A DNA stretch of 64,000 nucleotides, from positions 434,001 to 498,000 of the forward strand of contig NZ_BMDH01000001.1 of the NCBI RefSeq assembly GCF_014635685.1, written 5' to 3'. Origin of the DNA: Galliscardovia ingluviei. Its GTDB lineage: Bacteria > Actinomycetota > Actinomycetes > Actinomycetales > Bifidobacteriaceae. The stretch's first letter is position 1; every line of letters starts with the position of its first letter. The translations under genes and the position numbers were made by a program. Below are positions 11,022-19,645 of this stretch, piece by piece. The notes beneath the pieces are model-generated. The model worked only from the letters and a program-made list of their open reading frames with translations. It searched no databases and was not told the origin of the DNA.

Positions 11022-11630
11022 ATGGCATGGAAGTTCTTTGGAGCACAACGCTCTGTGTCTGAATCATCGCGTAGCAAAAAAGCTCATCAGCAGGAAGAGC
11101 AGTTTCGCGCGAAAAACGATACTCAGTCGCGCAAGGCACGTACTCAAAAAGCATCCAGTGACAGTAATCCAGCGTCTAGCAATACAGTGTCGCAACAGCA
11201 ACCGCAACGCCAAGAAGCATCTGGCAGGCGTATTTCGCGTATGCCAATTACAGCTTTCGCGGCGCTTATAGTGGTGATTTTGGCAAGTATTCAGTTGCTT
11301 TCCGTATTTCATACGTATGCTCTGAATTTAGCTCAGCTCAATGCGCTACGTAATCAAGAAGCGGCATTAATCGAACAAAAAGAACAGTTAGAACACAATA
11401 TTGAACGATGGGATGATAAAGCGTATATTACTGCACAAGCACGTGAACGTCTTGGCTTCGTGTTTCCTGGTGAGAAATCAGTACGTGTATTGGGTGCGGA
11501 AAAAATTGAAGAAGATACGCAGCAACAGAATAATGCCAAGCAATCGGGACAGCAGAGTGTACAGAATCCTTGGTATCACACCATGATGTTGTCCATTCAC
11601 GAAGCGGATGATTCTGGAACAGTGAAATAA
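11022..11630 (+). CDS. septum formation initiator family protein (DivIC/FtsB-like)
   Basis: A 202-residue bitopic protein of the DivIC/FtsB family, part of the divisome sub-complex with FtsL and FtsQ. The first 75 residues are basic, Gln/Ser-rich and cytoplasmic. One membrane segment follows (about 79-100, ITAFAALIVVILASIQLL). Then comes a coiled coil with LNALRNQEAALIEQKEQLEHNIERWDD and the family's ARERLGFVFPGE motif. The tail is Gln-rich. Its place directly after eno and before DUF501 and ppx is the usual actinobacterial arrangement. Confidence 0.88.
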   Translation: MAWKFFGAQRSVSESSRSKKAHQQEEQFRAKNDTQSRKARTQKASSDSNPASSNTVSQQQPQRQEASGRRISRMPITAFAALIVVILASIQLLSVFHTYALNLAQLNALRNQEAALIEQKEQLEHNIERWDDKAYITAQARERLGFVFPGEKSVRVLGAEKIEEDTQQQNNAKQSGQQSVQNPWYHTMMLSIHEADDSGTVK

Positions 11631-11693
11631 GTAGAGATAAAAGAGATAAAGCTGAGTAATAGCGAAGTAACAGCGAAGATAAGCGGAGTACCT

Positions 11694-12254
11694 ATGGATA
11701 TTGCACAAAAAGCGCAGGAATTATTACACACCCCGCTAGATCCACATGATGTAGCAGTTGTAGAACAGCAATTGGGACGTTTCCCTCGGGGTATGGTTGC
11801 TGTAGGGGCAAGGTGTGTATGCGGTAATCCTCTGGCAGTAGTAACAAGACCTCTAGTAGATGGCAAAATTCCGTTCCCTACTACCTGTTATCTTACCTCC
11901 CTGCAGGCGGTAAAAGCAGTTTCTAAACTCGAAGCCGCAGGTGAGATGGCTCAGTATAGTGAACAAGTAAGTCAAGGCGAAATGCACGAACGGTATGAGG
12001 CAGCACACCAAGCATACTTAGCATTTCGTGACGAAGTTGCCCGTATACTTGGTGATTCACAAGAGCATATTCTTGGTATTAGTGCGGGCGGTATGCCAGT
12101 TCGTGTGAAATGCTTGCATGCATTAGTTGGACAATCGCTAGTTATGGGTCCTGGTGTCAATCCGGTGGGCGATGATGTGTTACACCGCGTTCAAGCAGAG
12201 TTTGACCCAGCTGTATGTCGGTGTGCAGAACCGTATCAGCATAGCGAGCAGTAG
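11694..12254 (+). CDS. DUF501 family protein
   Basis: A 186-residue protein of the DUF501 family, found in actinobacteria between the ftsB-like gene and ppx. Visible family features are the N-terminal QQLGRFPRGMVAVGARCVCGNPLAV, FPTTCYLTS, and near the C-terminus GMPVRVKCLHALVGQSL and GPGVNPVGD. Several Cys and His residues (RCVCG, CLHAL) might bind a metal, but this is inference. Function is not known. The start at 11694 follows GCGGAGTACCT. Confidence 0.88.
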   Translation: MDIAQKAQELLHTPLDPHDVAVVEQQLGRFPRGMVAVGARCVCGNPLAVVTRPLVDGKIPFPTTCYLTSLQAVKAVSKLEAAGEMAQYSEQVSQGEMHERYEAAHQAYLAFRDEVARILGDSQEHILGISAGGMPVRVKCLHALVGQSLVMGPGVNPVGDDVLHRVQAEFDPAVCRCAEPYQHSEQ

Positions 12255-12325
12255 TGTAGTGCTATATACGCTATATACAAAGTCCAGTAATGCACACAAT
12301 TTGAGTTGAGCGTAAGGCAGTGAAT

Positions 12326-13324
12326 ATGAGTAACAGCGTTATTGTTGCCGGTATTGATTGTGGAACAAATTCTATTCGATTAAAAATTGCTCGTGTAGAT
12401 GAGCAAGATATGACTGATATTGTGCCAAAAGTATTACGCGTTGTGCGTTTGGGTGAATCGGTGGATGCTACTGGACGTTTTGCTGACGGTGCACTGGCAC
12501 GTGTACATGCTGCAGCAGAGGAATTTGCGCAGATTTTATCGGAATATAACGTGCAGGCACTACGCTTTGTGGCTACTTCTGCAACACGTGATGCCGAGAA
12601 CAGGGTAGTATTTGAAGATGACATGGAGCATCTGCTCGGCGTGCGTCCTGAAGTCATTTCTGGCTTAGAAGAGGCTCGATTGAGCTATATGGGTGCAATC
12701 AGTGCTTTTGGACGCGATCAGATACAGTATCCAGCGTTGATTATGGATTTAGGTGGTGGCTCTACTGAATTAGTGCTCGGAGGAGATGGTGTTGATACGG
12801 CTGTCGATCAGGTGCAGGCGAGTTACTCTATGAATGTTGGTTCAGTACGTATGACAGAGCGTCATCATTTGTATGATCAGCCGGATGATGCCAGTGTGGA
12901 AGCTGCAATAGCTGACATCGATGAGTATCTTGATGTGGCTTGTGCGCATATTCCTATTGAGCAAACCCGTACCTTTGTTGGCGTGTCTGGAACTGTCACC
13001 ACTATGGCAGCTCTGGCGCTGAATTTACCGGAATATGATGCGTCACGTGTTGATGGTATCCGTTTGCCATTTGCTCAAGTAGAGCAAGTCGATACGAAGT
13101 TTTTGCATATGTCACGTGAGCAGCGTCGAGTATATAAGGCTATTCATCCCGGGCGCGTCGATGTTGTCGGAGGCGGTGCTTTAGTACTGAACCGTGTAAT
13201 TGCGCGTGTTCAAGAACGTGTTGTAGCGTCAGGCGGTGAGCTAAACGAGTTGCTTATTTCTGAACATGGGTTGTTAGATGGGATTGTACTGGATTTGGGG
13301 CGACGCATGCTACGGCGTGTATAG
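12326..13324 (+). CDS. ppx: Ppx/GppA family exopolyphosphatase
   Basis: A 332-residue single-domain Ppx/GppA phosphatase of the ASKHA fold, hydrolysing polyphosphate or guanosine pentaphosphate. Phosphate-binding motifs seen are VAGIDCGTNSIRLKIA at the N-terminus, VATSATRDAEN near 95 and IMDLGGGSTELVLG near 140. VGVSGTVTTMAAL follows later. I place the start at the ATG at 12326 because TAAGG lies 8 bases upstream; a GTG at 12320 is only 2 bases from that site. It ends the eno-ftsB-DUF501 gene block. Confidence 0.92.
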   Translation: MSNSVIVAGIDCGTNSIRLKIARVDEQDMTDIVPKVLRVVRLGESVDATGRFADGALARVHAAAEEFAQILSEYNVQALRFVATSATRDAENRVVFEDDMEHLLGVRPEVISGLEEARLSYMGAISAFGRDQIQYPALIMDLGGGSTELVLGGDGVDTAVDQVQASYSMNVGSVRMTERHHLYDQPDDASVEAAIADIDEYLDVACAHIPIEQTRTFVGVSGTVTTMAALALNLPEYDASRVDGIRLPFAQVEQVDTKFLHMSREQRRVYKAIHPGRVDVVGGGALVLNRVIARVQERVVASGGELNELLISEHGLLDGIVLDLGRRMLRRV

Positions 13325-13364
13325 GTGCGGTTAAGTCCAAGGGTATGGCATAATAGAGTACGTT

Positions 13365-13444
13365 GCCTCCGTGGCGGAATGGTAGACGCAGTTGACTTAA
13401 AATCAGCCGCTACGTGCGTGCGGGTTCGAGTCCCGCCGGAGGCA
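13365..13444 (+). tRNA. tRNA-Leu (anticodon UAA)
   Basis: The acceptor stem GCCTCCG / CGGAGGC closes an 80-base cloverleaf. The anticodon loop is CTTAAAA (anticodon TAA). A long variable arm, typical of leucine tRNAs, precedes GGTTCGAGTCC of the T arm. The 3' CCA is not encoded. Confidence 0.95.
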
Positions 13445-13451
13445 CATTCCT

Positions 13452-13495
13452 AAAGTCTTGAGTTATTCAGTTCTTGAATTTCTCGAGACTTTTTC
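13452..13495 (+). terminator. terminator after tRNA-Leu
   Basis: AAAGTCTTGAG and CTCGAGACTTT form an 11-bp stem with one G-U pair, followed by a T run. It begins 8 bases after the tRNA. Confidence 0.8.
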
Positions 13496-13745
13496 TATTG
13501 TGTATGGTGTGCTGCATTCTGTTTCTTGCCTATATGCCCTATAAGCTTGGTTCCTTTTGAGGGGATGTATTGCTTGCTGCCGGTTGTTATTGGACACTAG
13601 TGGGTTTTAGTAGCCTGTATTCGCATTATGTACTAGATTGAATGGCTGCTATTCAAAACAGGCGTTTGTCAGGGGGTATTGCCTTTAGTGGTTCTTCGGG
13701 TTTTAGTGGTGGTTGGGTGTTTGGGTGGTGTTTTGCATACTTTGG
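13496..13745. other. gene-free stretch before the tandem repeat
   Basis: No convincing coding frame, RNA gene or promoter is visible here. The short open frames are G/T-rich with no ribosome site. The part near 13690-13735 is rich in GGT and TTT. Confidence 0.5.
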
Positions 13746-14008
13746 ACCAGTATGTGGTTTCACTCATACATGTTTGGTGTCAGAAATCACTGCTCAAACG
13801 AGTAACTGGTTCTGCTCATACAAAAAGCCTGCTTAAATTGATCATCCGAACTAGTAACTAGTTTCACGCATACATGTTCGAGCCCAAAAACTGCCTGCTC
13901 AAACCAGCTACTAGTTTCACTTATACATTGCAGCCCATGGTTTTGTATATCCCTAGACCAGTACCTAGTACAAACCATACAAGCTAAGACTGCTCTCAGG
14001 AAAAACAT
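13746..14008. repeat. degenerate tandem repeat, five units of about 52 bp, each with a dyad
   Basis: Five related units start at 13746, 13798, 13850, 13903 and 13957, so the spacing is 52, 52, 53 and 54 bp. Each begins with a 13-bp dyad-like element of the type ACYAGTAACTRGT; unit 3 (ACTAGTAACTAGT) is a perfect odd palindrome. In four units a TTCAC..CATACATG-like stretch follows, and three share a TGCTCAA element near the unit end. Unit 5 is the most diverged. No frame is conserved across units, and the block lies between tRNA-Leu (+) and tRNA-Val (-). Confidence 0.65.
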
Positions 14009-14097
14009 CCAAACCCTATCACCCTCAAATCCTAAGAACCTCTTTAGTTAAGGTAAAAGAGTGAGATGGCAAAACTATGTATCAACCGAATACGCGA

Positions 14098-14130
14098 AAC
14101 CTCTTGCCGCAGAATCTGTAGCAAGAGGTT
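14098..14130 (-). terminator. hairpin downstream of tRNA-Val
   Basis: A 10-bp perfect stem (AACCTCTTGC / GCAAGAGGTT) with a 13-base loop, 7 bp past the tRNA-Val 3' end on the minus strand. There is no T tract, so termination is inferred from position. Confidence 0.45.
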
Positions 14131-14136
14131 AATTTG

Positions 14137-14210
14137 TGGGCGATAAGGGACTCGAACCCCTGACATCCACCGTGTAAAGGTGGCGCTCTAGCCAACTGAG
14201 CTAATCGCCC
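14137..14210 (-). tRNA. tRNA-Val (anticodon UAC)
   Basis: On the minus strand GGGCGAT pairs with ATCGCCC, with discriminator A at 14137. The D arm is TAGCTCAGTTGGCTAGAGC, the anticodon loop CTTTACA (anticodon TAC), and the T arm GGTTCGAGTCC. The gene is 74 bases long. A possible promoter, GTGACC-17-TACAGT, ends 12 bases upstream of the 5' end. Confidence 0.95.
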
Positions 14211-14419
14211 GAACAAAAAGATACTGTACATCATAAGTTGTACTTGGTCACATCTCGGCGTGTTGAAATAGAGATTTTCGTGTTATTAGTGGAAAGCATC
14301 AGCGTGTTGTCGTATAGTAGTCGCCAGAGTAAACCCGTAGATGGCACACCATGTTCAGCACTCGACCAGCATATCGAGTATTGTATCTGGTAGAAGTTTT
14401 CCCACTGAAGGAGGTTGGC

Positions 14420-16012
14420 ATGGCCAAAGCGTCCGAGCAGGAGCATAATGGCTCAACCCTTGCGAGAGCAGGCAAGCGCAAGTGGGGGTATGATACCTCT
14501 CAAGTTGATGAATTTTTAGAGCGCGTTCATGCCTTGTATGAAGAAGACGAGCCAAAGATTTCTCAGTCTGATATTCAAAATACAGCGTTTTCTTTGCAAA
14601 AGAATGGTTATGTGATTAGCCAAGTTGATGCAGCGTTACATCGTCTTGAAAATGCAGTTGTAGACAAGCAAACGCAATGGGATGTTGCTCAAGCAGGTCG
14701 CGTGGCATGGCAAGCACAGACACAATCACTTGCTCAGACGCTCCTTCCACGTGCCAGTCGTGCAGCTAAGCAGCGTTTTGCTGATGGTCCAGCACGCAAG
14801 CCTTCATACGATCGTAAGCAAGTGGATCGCTTTGTGGATCAAATTGTGGGCAAGCTTAATCGCGAGCTTGGCTTTGATGAGCAGCCCCAGGATAATGAAA
14901 CAGCTCAGGCTGATTCGCAAATTACTGCATCGAGCATTGCTAATGTGATTTTTACACAGCGTAAAGGCAAGCATGGCTATGCAGAGCGCCAGGTAGATGC
15001 CTACTTAAATAGGGCTATTCAGGTCTTTTCTCGATTGGAATCGTATGCAAGGCTGGAAGAGTCACTTGATCATATTGAAGAATCTCGTGATGCTGAGCAG
15101 CAAAGTGATGCCTTTGATGCTGCAACGCAGGCTCTGCATCCTGTTGTGCCGCTATTCCCTCAGGCTACAGTTGAAGGTCAGCGAGAGGAAGAGCACCCAG
15201 AGTTCGGCTATGTAAGCCAATACTCAGCTACACAAACGTTGGCAGATGGTGCTACTCAAGCTCGCCAGCAAACTTCTATTTTTAACGCTGCTGCAACTAC
15301 AGAGGCTTCTGTAAGTAATGTACCAGCTCAGGATGTTCGTGATGCTTCTTCTTCGATATCTTCTCTTACCGATGACGAATCCAACTCGTTTGAGGCATTG
15401 CGCCGTCAAGAACAGGCTATTTTTAATCAAGATGCTCAATCTGAACCATCGCAGCAGTCAGCAATGCAGCAGTTCAGTGTAGACAAGGTGTCGCAGTCAG
15501 AAGCACAGTCCGTGTTGCAATCTAACGCGTCTCAGCCGGCTGTAGCTCAGCCTCCTGTGTTTGCTCCTGCTAACTTTGAGTTTAGTACTCAGCAACCGCA
15601 ATCCCAGCGTAATGATGAAGCGAAGTATCAGGAGGAACCGGAGCAAGAAGGAGAGCGGACTACTTCGTTTACTCCGATTTTCGATGATCCTGAGTTTGGT
15701 AGTGCCTCTTCTGTGCAGCAGCAAGATGCTGCGCAACAACAAAGCTCCACGGCACATGAATCCACATCGGCAGATATTCGCGAAGAAGCTGCTAATCAGG
15801 CTAGTGAAAAGGTAGATGCTCAAGCACAAGGTGCAGAAGAGCACCAGCATCAAGATCAAGATGCAAGCTCAGCTGCTCCTATTGATGATGATTATTTCAC
15901 CAAACTACTTGGCATGGATAGTATCGAATCTAATGATTTCCACATTCCCAACTTGGTATTCCCGAGTGCTGATACTCCAGAAGAGGATGCTGCACAACCG
16001 CGTTTAAGCTAA
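14420..16012 (+). CDS. DivIVA-domain repeat protein
   Basis: A 530-residue protein with four short DivIVA-type modules sharing GY-x(4)-QVD-x-(F/A/Y)-(L/V): KWGYDTSQVDEFL at about 21-33, KNGYVISQVDAAL at 61-73, PSYDRKQVDRFV at 128-139 and KHGYAERQVDAYL at 184-196. Family knowledge: this matches the actinobacterial 'DivIVA domain repeat' proteins, distinct from the coiled-coil polar DivIVA/Wag31 found here at 33307. Residues 210-480 are Gln/Ser/Ala-rich and probably disordered. A more conserved-looking tail follows (YFTKLLGMDSIESNDFHIPN). The start at 14420 is set by a strong AAGGAGG 6-7 bases upstream. A role in cell-pole or septum organisation is inference. Confidence 0.82.
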   Translation: MAKASEQEHNGSTLARAGKRKWGYDTSQVDEFLERVHALYEEDEPKISQSDIQNTAFSLQKNGYVISQVDAALHRLENAVVDKQTQWDVAQAGRVAWQAQTQSLAQTLLPRASRAAKQRFADGPARKPSYDRKQVDRFVDQIVGKLNRELGFDEQPQDNETAQADSQITASSIANVIFTQRKGKHGYAERQVDAYLNRAIQVFSRLESYARLEESLDHIEESRDAEQQSDAFDAATQALHPVVPLFPQATVEGQREEEHPEFGYVSQYSATQTLADGATQARQQTSIFNAAATTEASVSNVPAQDVRDASSSISSLTDDESNSFEALRRQEQAIFNQDAQSEPSQQSAMQQFSVDKVSQSEAQSVLQSNASQPAVAQPPVFAPANFEFSTQQPQSQRNDEAKYQEEPEQEGERTTSFTPIFDDPEFGSASSVQQQDAAQQQSSTAHESTSADIREEAANQASEKVDAQAQGAEEHQHQDQDASSAAPIDDDYFTKLLGMDSIESNDFHIPNLVFPSADTPEEDAAQPRLS

Positions 16013-16016
16013 CAGT

Positions 16017-16098
16017 ATTCGACGTAGGTAAGTACACGTGCTGCGTCGAATGACATTGTGTTTCTCATTTGCCCATTGTGTTATGCAATGGGCATTTT
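16017..16098 (+). terminator. two tandem hairpins after the DivIVA-repeat gene
   Basis: The first stem is ATTCGACGTAG / CTGCGTCGAAT (16017-16027 with 16041-16051, one G-U pair). The second is TGCCCATTG / CAATGGGCA (16070-16078 with 16086-16094), followed by TTTT. The second looks like a Rho-independent terminator. Confidence 0.72.
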
Positions 16099-16131
16099 GA
16101 TGAAAACCTGTACGAAAGCAAATGGTAGATC

Positions 16132-17919
16132 ATGCAAATATGTCAACGGCAACATGAGGATCCTAAAACTACGCCTCATGCTGCACAGCAAACGGTTGCT
16201 GAAGACGATGCTAATAACACAACGTCGGCACAGCAGTCTACCGAGCGTTGGAGTGTTGGCAAGCGCATAGTAGTAAGTCTACCGATTTTTGTGGTACTGA
16301 TGGCTTTGCTCTGTGCGGTTTCCATGATTACCACAGTACCAAACGGATCGCATGAATCTGCAAATGCTATCCGCACGCTAGATGCTGATACTGCTGTAAC
16401 TTTTGATACCACACAAGTCAGTGAAAGTGGGGCAAAGTTACTACAGTATTTAGGTCAAGTGCCTCACTTGGGCTCGTATGAAGTGGAATCAAAAGATACA
16501 TGGATCAATCTCGTTCAACCATCAACAGGCCTAACACAGCGTGCGCATGTTATTATTGATGCCCCTAAATTACCGCAATCTAAGCCTGCTAACCATATAC
16601 TACCTGCTGTAGTTTTTATGCATGGCGCAGGGTATGGTACAGCTCAAAACTCCTTTGGTGATGTATCTGCTGACCTCGCTTCCGCTGGCTTTGTTACTGC
16701 CAGAGTAGATAAACCAGTGTGGAATACTACTGATATTAGCCGCGATTATCCTGGTTCGGCACACGCTTATGATCAAGTTGTAGAGTATTTGCGTTCGCTC
16801 CCTGAAGTTGATGGGAATCATGTTGGACTCTATGCTACAAGTGAGGCTACTTGGATTGCACCATTGATGTTGCAATTTGACAAACGCATTGCTTTTCAAA
16901 TTTTACCTTCGCCTATGGTGTTCACGCCGCGGCATTCACTTGGATTTTTCGTAGCGCAAGATTTGGCTATTATTGGAGCGCATGACGGGTATAAAGCATT
17001 TGTGGATAGGGTATTTAGTGCCGATCCGTCAATTGTAGGTCTGACGAATCTAGATATTCAGGTAGGGCTTCCTAATTCGTATGGTATTGCAACATTGGTA
17101 GCATACGGTGATAAGGATGTGATGACCGCGCAGGCTGATGGCTTACGAACTATTGAGTCACTAGCACATCGCGATGGCAACACGAATGTGAGTGTGCGCG
17201 TCTATAGCATGGCTAATCATGTTATTCGACTTGGTGATGAAGCCACAGAAGGTACACCACTGGCTGATTTTTATGAACGCGATATGGTGGATTGGGCAGT
17301 AGGCACGGTGCTGGGCGCTCGTCAGACTTCCGCAGTTATTGCTGGGGCTACTATTCACCAACCGATGAGCGTGCCAACTTCGCTACATGGACATCGGGCA
17401 TTAACAATATATGGTGCTCTGTTGCATATTGGTGCATTGCTTGCACTAGTAGTTACCCTGTTACTTGGTATTGCTATGCTACTGCGCAAACTCTGGTTTG
17501 TATGCAAGCATAAAAGCGCGCGCATTGGTTTCGTTCATGGTTTTCGAGCAGTGCTTATTACTATATGTTCGGTGACGCTTGGTTCTGTAGTACTGTTTTG
17601 TGCAGCAGTCGGACAAATTATTATGCGCATTGTTTCGTTGATTTGGGGGGCTGCTCCTGTTCGTCCGGGAATGATTTACTGGAGTTGGTATGTGCTGCAA
17701 GCTGCTGCAATAGTAGTTGTCTGGGCGTGGGCGCGAGTTTTTGCACGCATTATCGAAGCAGTCAGTCTCAATAAGCAATTACAGCAGCAACCAGGACATG
17801 GGCATATCCCAGTCATTGCAACTACGAGGCTTGGTATTATTGTTTTTATTACGCTTTGCGTGACGATGATGTTGCAACTATTTGTACTAGCATTCTGGGG
17901 ACTGTATATTTACTGGTAG
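16132..17919 (+). CDS. membrane-anchored alpha/beta hydrolase with C-terminal transmembrane domain
   Basis: A 595-residue protein. After a polar N-terminus there is one membrane segment (about 44-66), then an alpha/beta-hydrolase domain (about 130-400). It has an oxyanion loop VVFMHGAGYG (160-169), a nucleophile elbow LYATSEATW with Ser about 237 (ATSEA in place of GxSxG), an acid at YGDKDVMT and a base in MANHVI. From about 420 onward there are roughly four hydrophobic segments. The hydrolase domain therefore probably faces outward and is held by membrane segments on both sides. Dienelactone-hydrolase or acyl-esterase relatives are the closest recognisable fold; substrate is unknown. recO and uppS follow in the same direction. 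Confidence 0.72.
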   Translation: MQICQRQHEDPKTTPHAAQQTVAEDDANNTTSAQQSTERWSVGKRIVVSLPIFVVLMALLCAVSMITTVPNGSHESANAIRTLDADTAVTFDTTQVSESGAKLLQYLGQVPHLGSYEVESKDTWINLVQPSTGLTQRAHVIIDAPKLPQSKPANHILPAVVFMHGAGYGTAQNSFGDVSADLASAGFVTARVDKPVWNTTDISRDYPGSAHAYDQVVEYLRSLPEVDGNHVGLYATSEATWIAPLMLQFDKRIAFQILPSPMVFTPRHSLGFFVAQDLAIIGAHDGYKAFVDRVFSADPSIVGLTNLDIQVGLPNSYGIATLVAYGDKDVMTAQADGLRTIESLAHRDGNTNVSVRVYSMANHVIRLGDEATEGTPLADFYERDMVDWAVGTVLGARQTSAVIAGATIHQPMSVPTSLHGHRALTIYGALLHIGALLALVVTLLLGIAMLLRKLWFVCKHKSARIGFVHGFRAVLITICSVTLGSVVLFCAAVGQIIMRIVSLIWGAAPVRPGMIYWSWYVLQAAAIVVVWAWARVFARIIEAVSLNKQLQQQPGHGHIPVIATTRLGIIVFITLCVTMMLQLFVLAFWGLYIYW

Positions 17920-17995
17920 TGATGTACTGGTTTTGCAACACACTAACATGAGGATAGCGGTAAGCAATAGCAACGAGTTGGAATAGTAGGGTAGC

Positions 17996-18736
17996 GTGCC
18001 ATTATATAGAGATGAAGCATTAGTTTTGCATTGCATTGATTTAGGCGAAGCTGACCGTATTATCACATTACTTACCAAACATCACGGCAGAGTGCGAGCT
18101 GTAGCAAAAGGCGTGCGCAAAGTGCGTTCGCGGTTCGGCGGTCGACTAGAACCATTCATGCGCCAAGATGTGCTTATTGCCACAGGTCGTTCTCTCGATG
18201 TCATCTCTCAAAGTGCCACAATTGCTGCATATGCTGACGCTATTACGCAAGAATATTCATGTTATATTGCAGCTAATGTTATTGCAGAAGTTGCTGAAAG
18301 TGTAGTTGCAACTCTTGATGAACCTGATGAAGAACAGTACACGCTTGCAGTTGCTGCTATCTCTGCGCTTTCTAGGCAGTTACATCATAGTCTTGATATC
18401 ACAGCATCGTATATATTACGCGCGTTAGCGTTAGCGGGCTGGCAAATGCGCTTAGATGCTTGTGTGGTATGTGGCAGAACCGATAAGCTGACATCGCTAT
18501 CCAATGCTTCTGGTGGTGTAATGTGTTCGCTTGATAGAACCCCTGACGCAAGGCATATTGATCAAGGTGTGTTACAAACATTGAAATTATGGCTTGCCGG
18601 TAACTGGCAGATGCTTGATACAAATGCTCAGGAGCCGTTATTTGACCAAACACGCCATATAGCATTACCAATTGTTGAACATTGGGCACAATTTTATTTA
18701 GAAAAGCCTATTCGTTCTGCACGCCTGTTAGATTAG
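17996..18736 (+). CDS. recO: DNA repair protein RecO
   Basis: A 246-residue RecO, which loads RecA at single-strand gaps with RecR. The N-terminal OB-fold is visible as PLYRDEALVLHCIDLGEADRI, then HGRVRAVAKGVRK. The C-terminal helical part carries CVVCGRTDKL and a single later Cys (GGVMCSLD). This is three of the four Cys of the RecO zinc site, so zinc binding may be altered. The start is a GTG at 17996. uppS begins 4 bp after the stop, as in many actinobacteria. Confidence 0.93.
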   Translation: MPLYRDEALVLHCIDLGEADRIITLLTKHHGRVRAVAKGVRKVRSRFGGRLEPFMRQDVLIATGRSLDVISQSATIAAYADAITQEYSCYIAANVIAEVAESVVATLDEPDEEQYTLAVAAISALSRQLHHSLDITASYILRALALAGWQMRLDACVVCGRTDKLTSLSNASGGVMCSLDRTPDARHIDQGVLQTLKLWLAGNWQMLDTNAQEPLFDQTRHIALPIVEHWAQFYLEKPIRSARLLD

Positions 18737-18740
18737 TAGT

Positions 18741-19535
18741 ATGGCTTTTGAACACGTTGACTACAAGTCGCTGGACGTACCTGATGCGCCGTTCGCTCAT
18801 CCTGAGCGTATTCCAAGCTTTCCCAAAGGGACAGTGCCAAAACATGTTGGCATTATTATGGATGGTAATGGTCGTTGGGCACAGCAGCGTGGATTGATAC
18901 GCACCGAAGGTCACCAAGCCGCAGAACCTGTAGTATTTGACACTATTGCTGGAGCTATTGAAGCTGGTGTGCGCTATTTAAGCCTGTATACATTTTCTAC
19001 TGAAAATTGGAAGCGCTCGCCGCAAGAAGTGCGCTTTTTGATGGGTTTTAGCCGTGATATTATTCGCAGACGTGTTGCTCAAATGGATGAGTGGGGAGTA
19101 CGTGTGCGTTGGGCTGGTAGAAGGCCTCGTCTATGGAAGTCAGTAATTACCGAACTTGAGTCTGCGATGGAACGCACCAAGCATAATAGCGTGATTGATG
19201 TCGTATTTTGTATCAATTACGGTGGTAGGGCGGAAATTGCGGATGCTGCGGCAAGTATTGCAAAACAGATTCGTGATGGCAAGATTTCTGGCGACCGTGT
19301 GACTGAGCGCATGATTGCCGATCACTTGTATAATCCGGATATTCCTGATTGTGATTTGGTAATTCGTACATCTGGCGAGCAGCGCACTTCTAATTTCTTG
19401 CCTTGGCAAGCTGCTTATGCTGAGCTGGATTTTGTTCCTGAGCTTTTTCCTGAATGCGGCAGGGAAGTGTTATGGCGCTCTATTGAACATTATGTTCAGC
19501 GTGATCGTCGTTTTGGTGGGGTTAAGGCAAAGTAG
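18741..19535 (+). CDS. uppS: isoprenyl (undecaprenyl-type) diphosphate synthase
   Basis: A 264-residue cis-prenyltransferase making the polyprenyl diphosphate carrier for cell-wall synthesis. HVGIIMDGNGRWAQQRG holds the catalytic Asp. LYTFSTENWKRSPQEV, FCINYGGRAEI and DLVIRTSGEQRTSNFLPWQ are all present. Product chain length cannot be read from the sequence. It is probably co-transcribed with recO, with no clear ribosome site of its own. Confidence 0.95.
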   Translation: MAFEHVDYKSLDVPDAPFAHPERIPSFPKGTVPKHVGIIMDGNGRWAQQRGLIRTEGHQAAEPVVFDTIAGAIEAGVRYLSLYTFSTENWKRSPQEVRFLMGFSRDIIRRRVAQMDEWGVRVRWAGRRPRLWKSVITELESAMERTKHNSVIDVVFCINYGGRAEIADAAASIAKQIRDGKISGDRVTERMIADHLYNPDIPDCDLVIRTSGEQRTSNFLPWQAAYAELDFVPELFPECGREVLWRSIEHYVQRDRRFGGVKAK

Positions 19536-19585
19536 TGCGTACTGTATGCACTTCGTGCATTTGGAATTATGAGTCAGCAATATTG

Positions 19586-19615
19586 TAATAGGGGTAGCGG
19601 TTGCTACCCCTATTA
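19586..19615. terminator. bidirectional hairpin between uppS and cscA
   Basis: A 13-bp perfect stem (TAATAGGGGTAGC / GCTACCCCTATTA) with a GGTT loop, placed between convergent genes. It can serve both strands. T tracts are weak on either side. Confidence 0.75.
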
Positions 19616-19645
19616 CCATATCTAGCTATAAGCACTTACAGACTA

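Noticed and set aside
13642-13836. Short open frames in the G/T-rich intergenic stretch
   Set aside because: No ribosome site, low-complexity composition, and one frame runs into the repeat block without a conserved product.
13746-14008. The 52-bp repeat read as a CRISPR array
   Set aside because: The repeated parts are degenerate, unit spacing is shorter than usual repeat plus spacer, and no cas gene is in the window.
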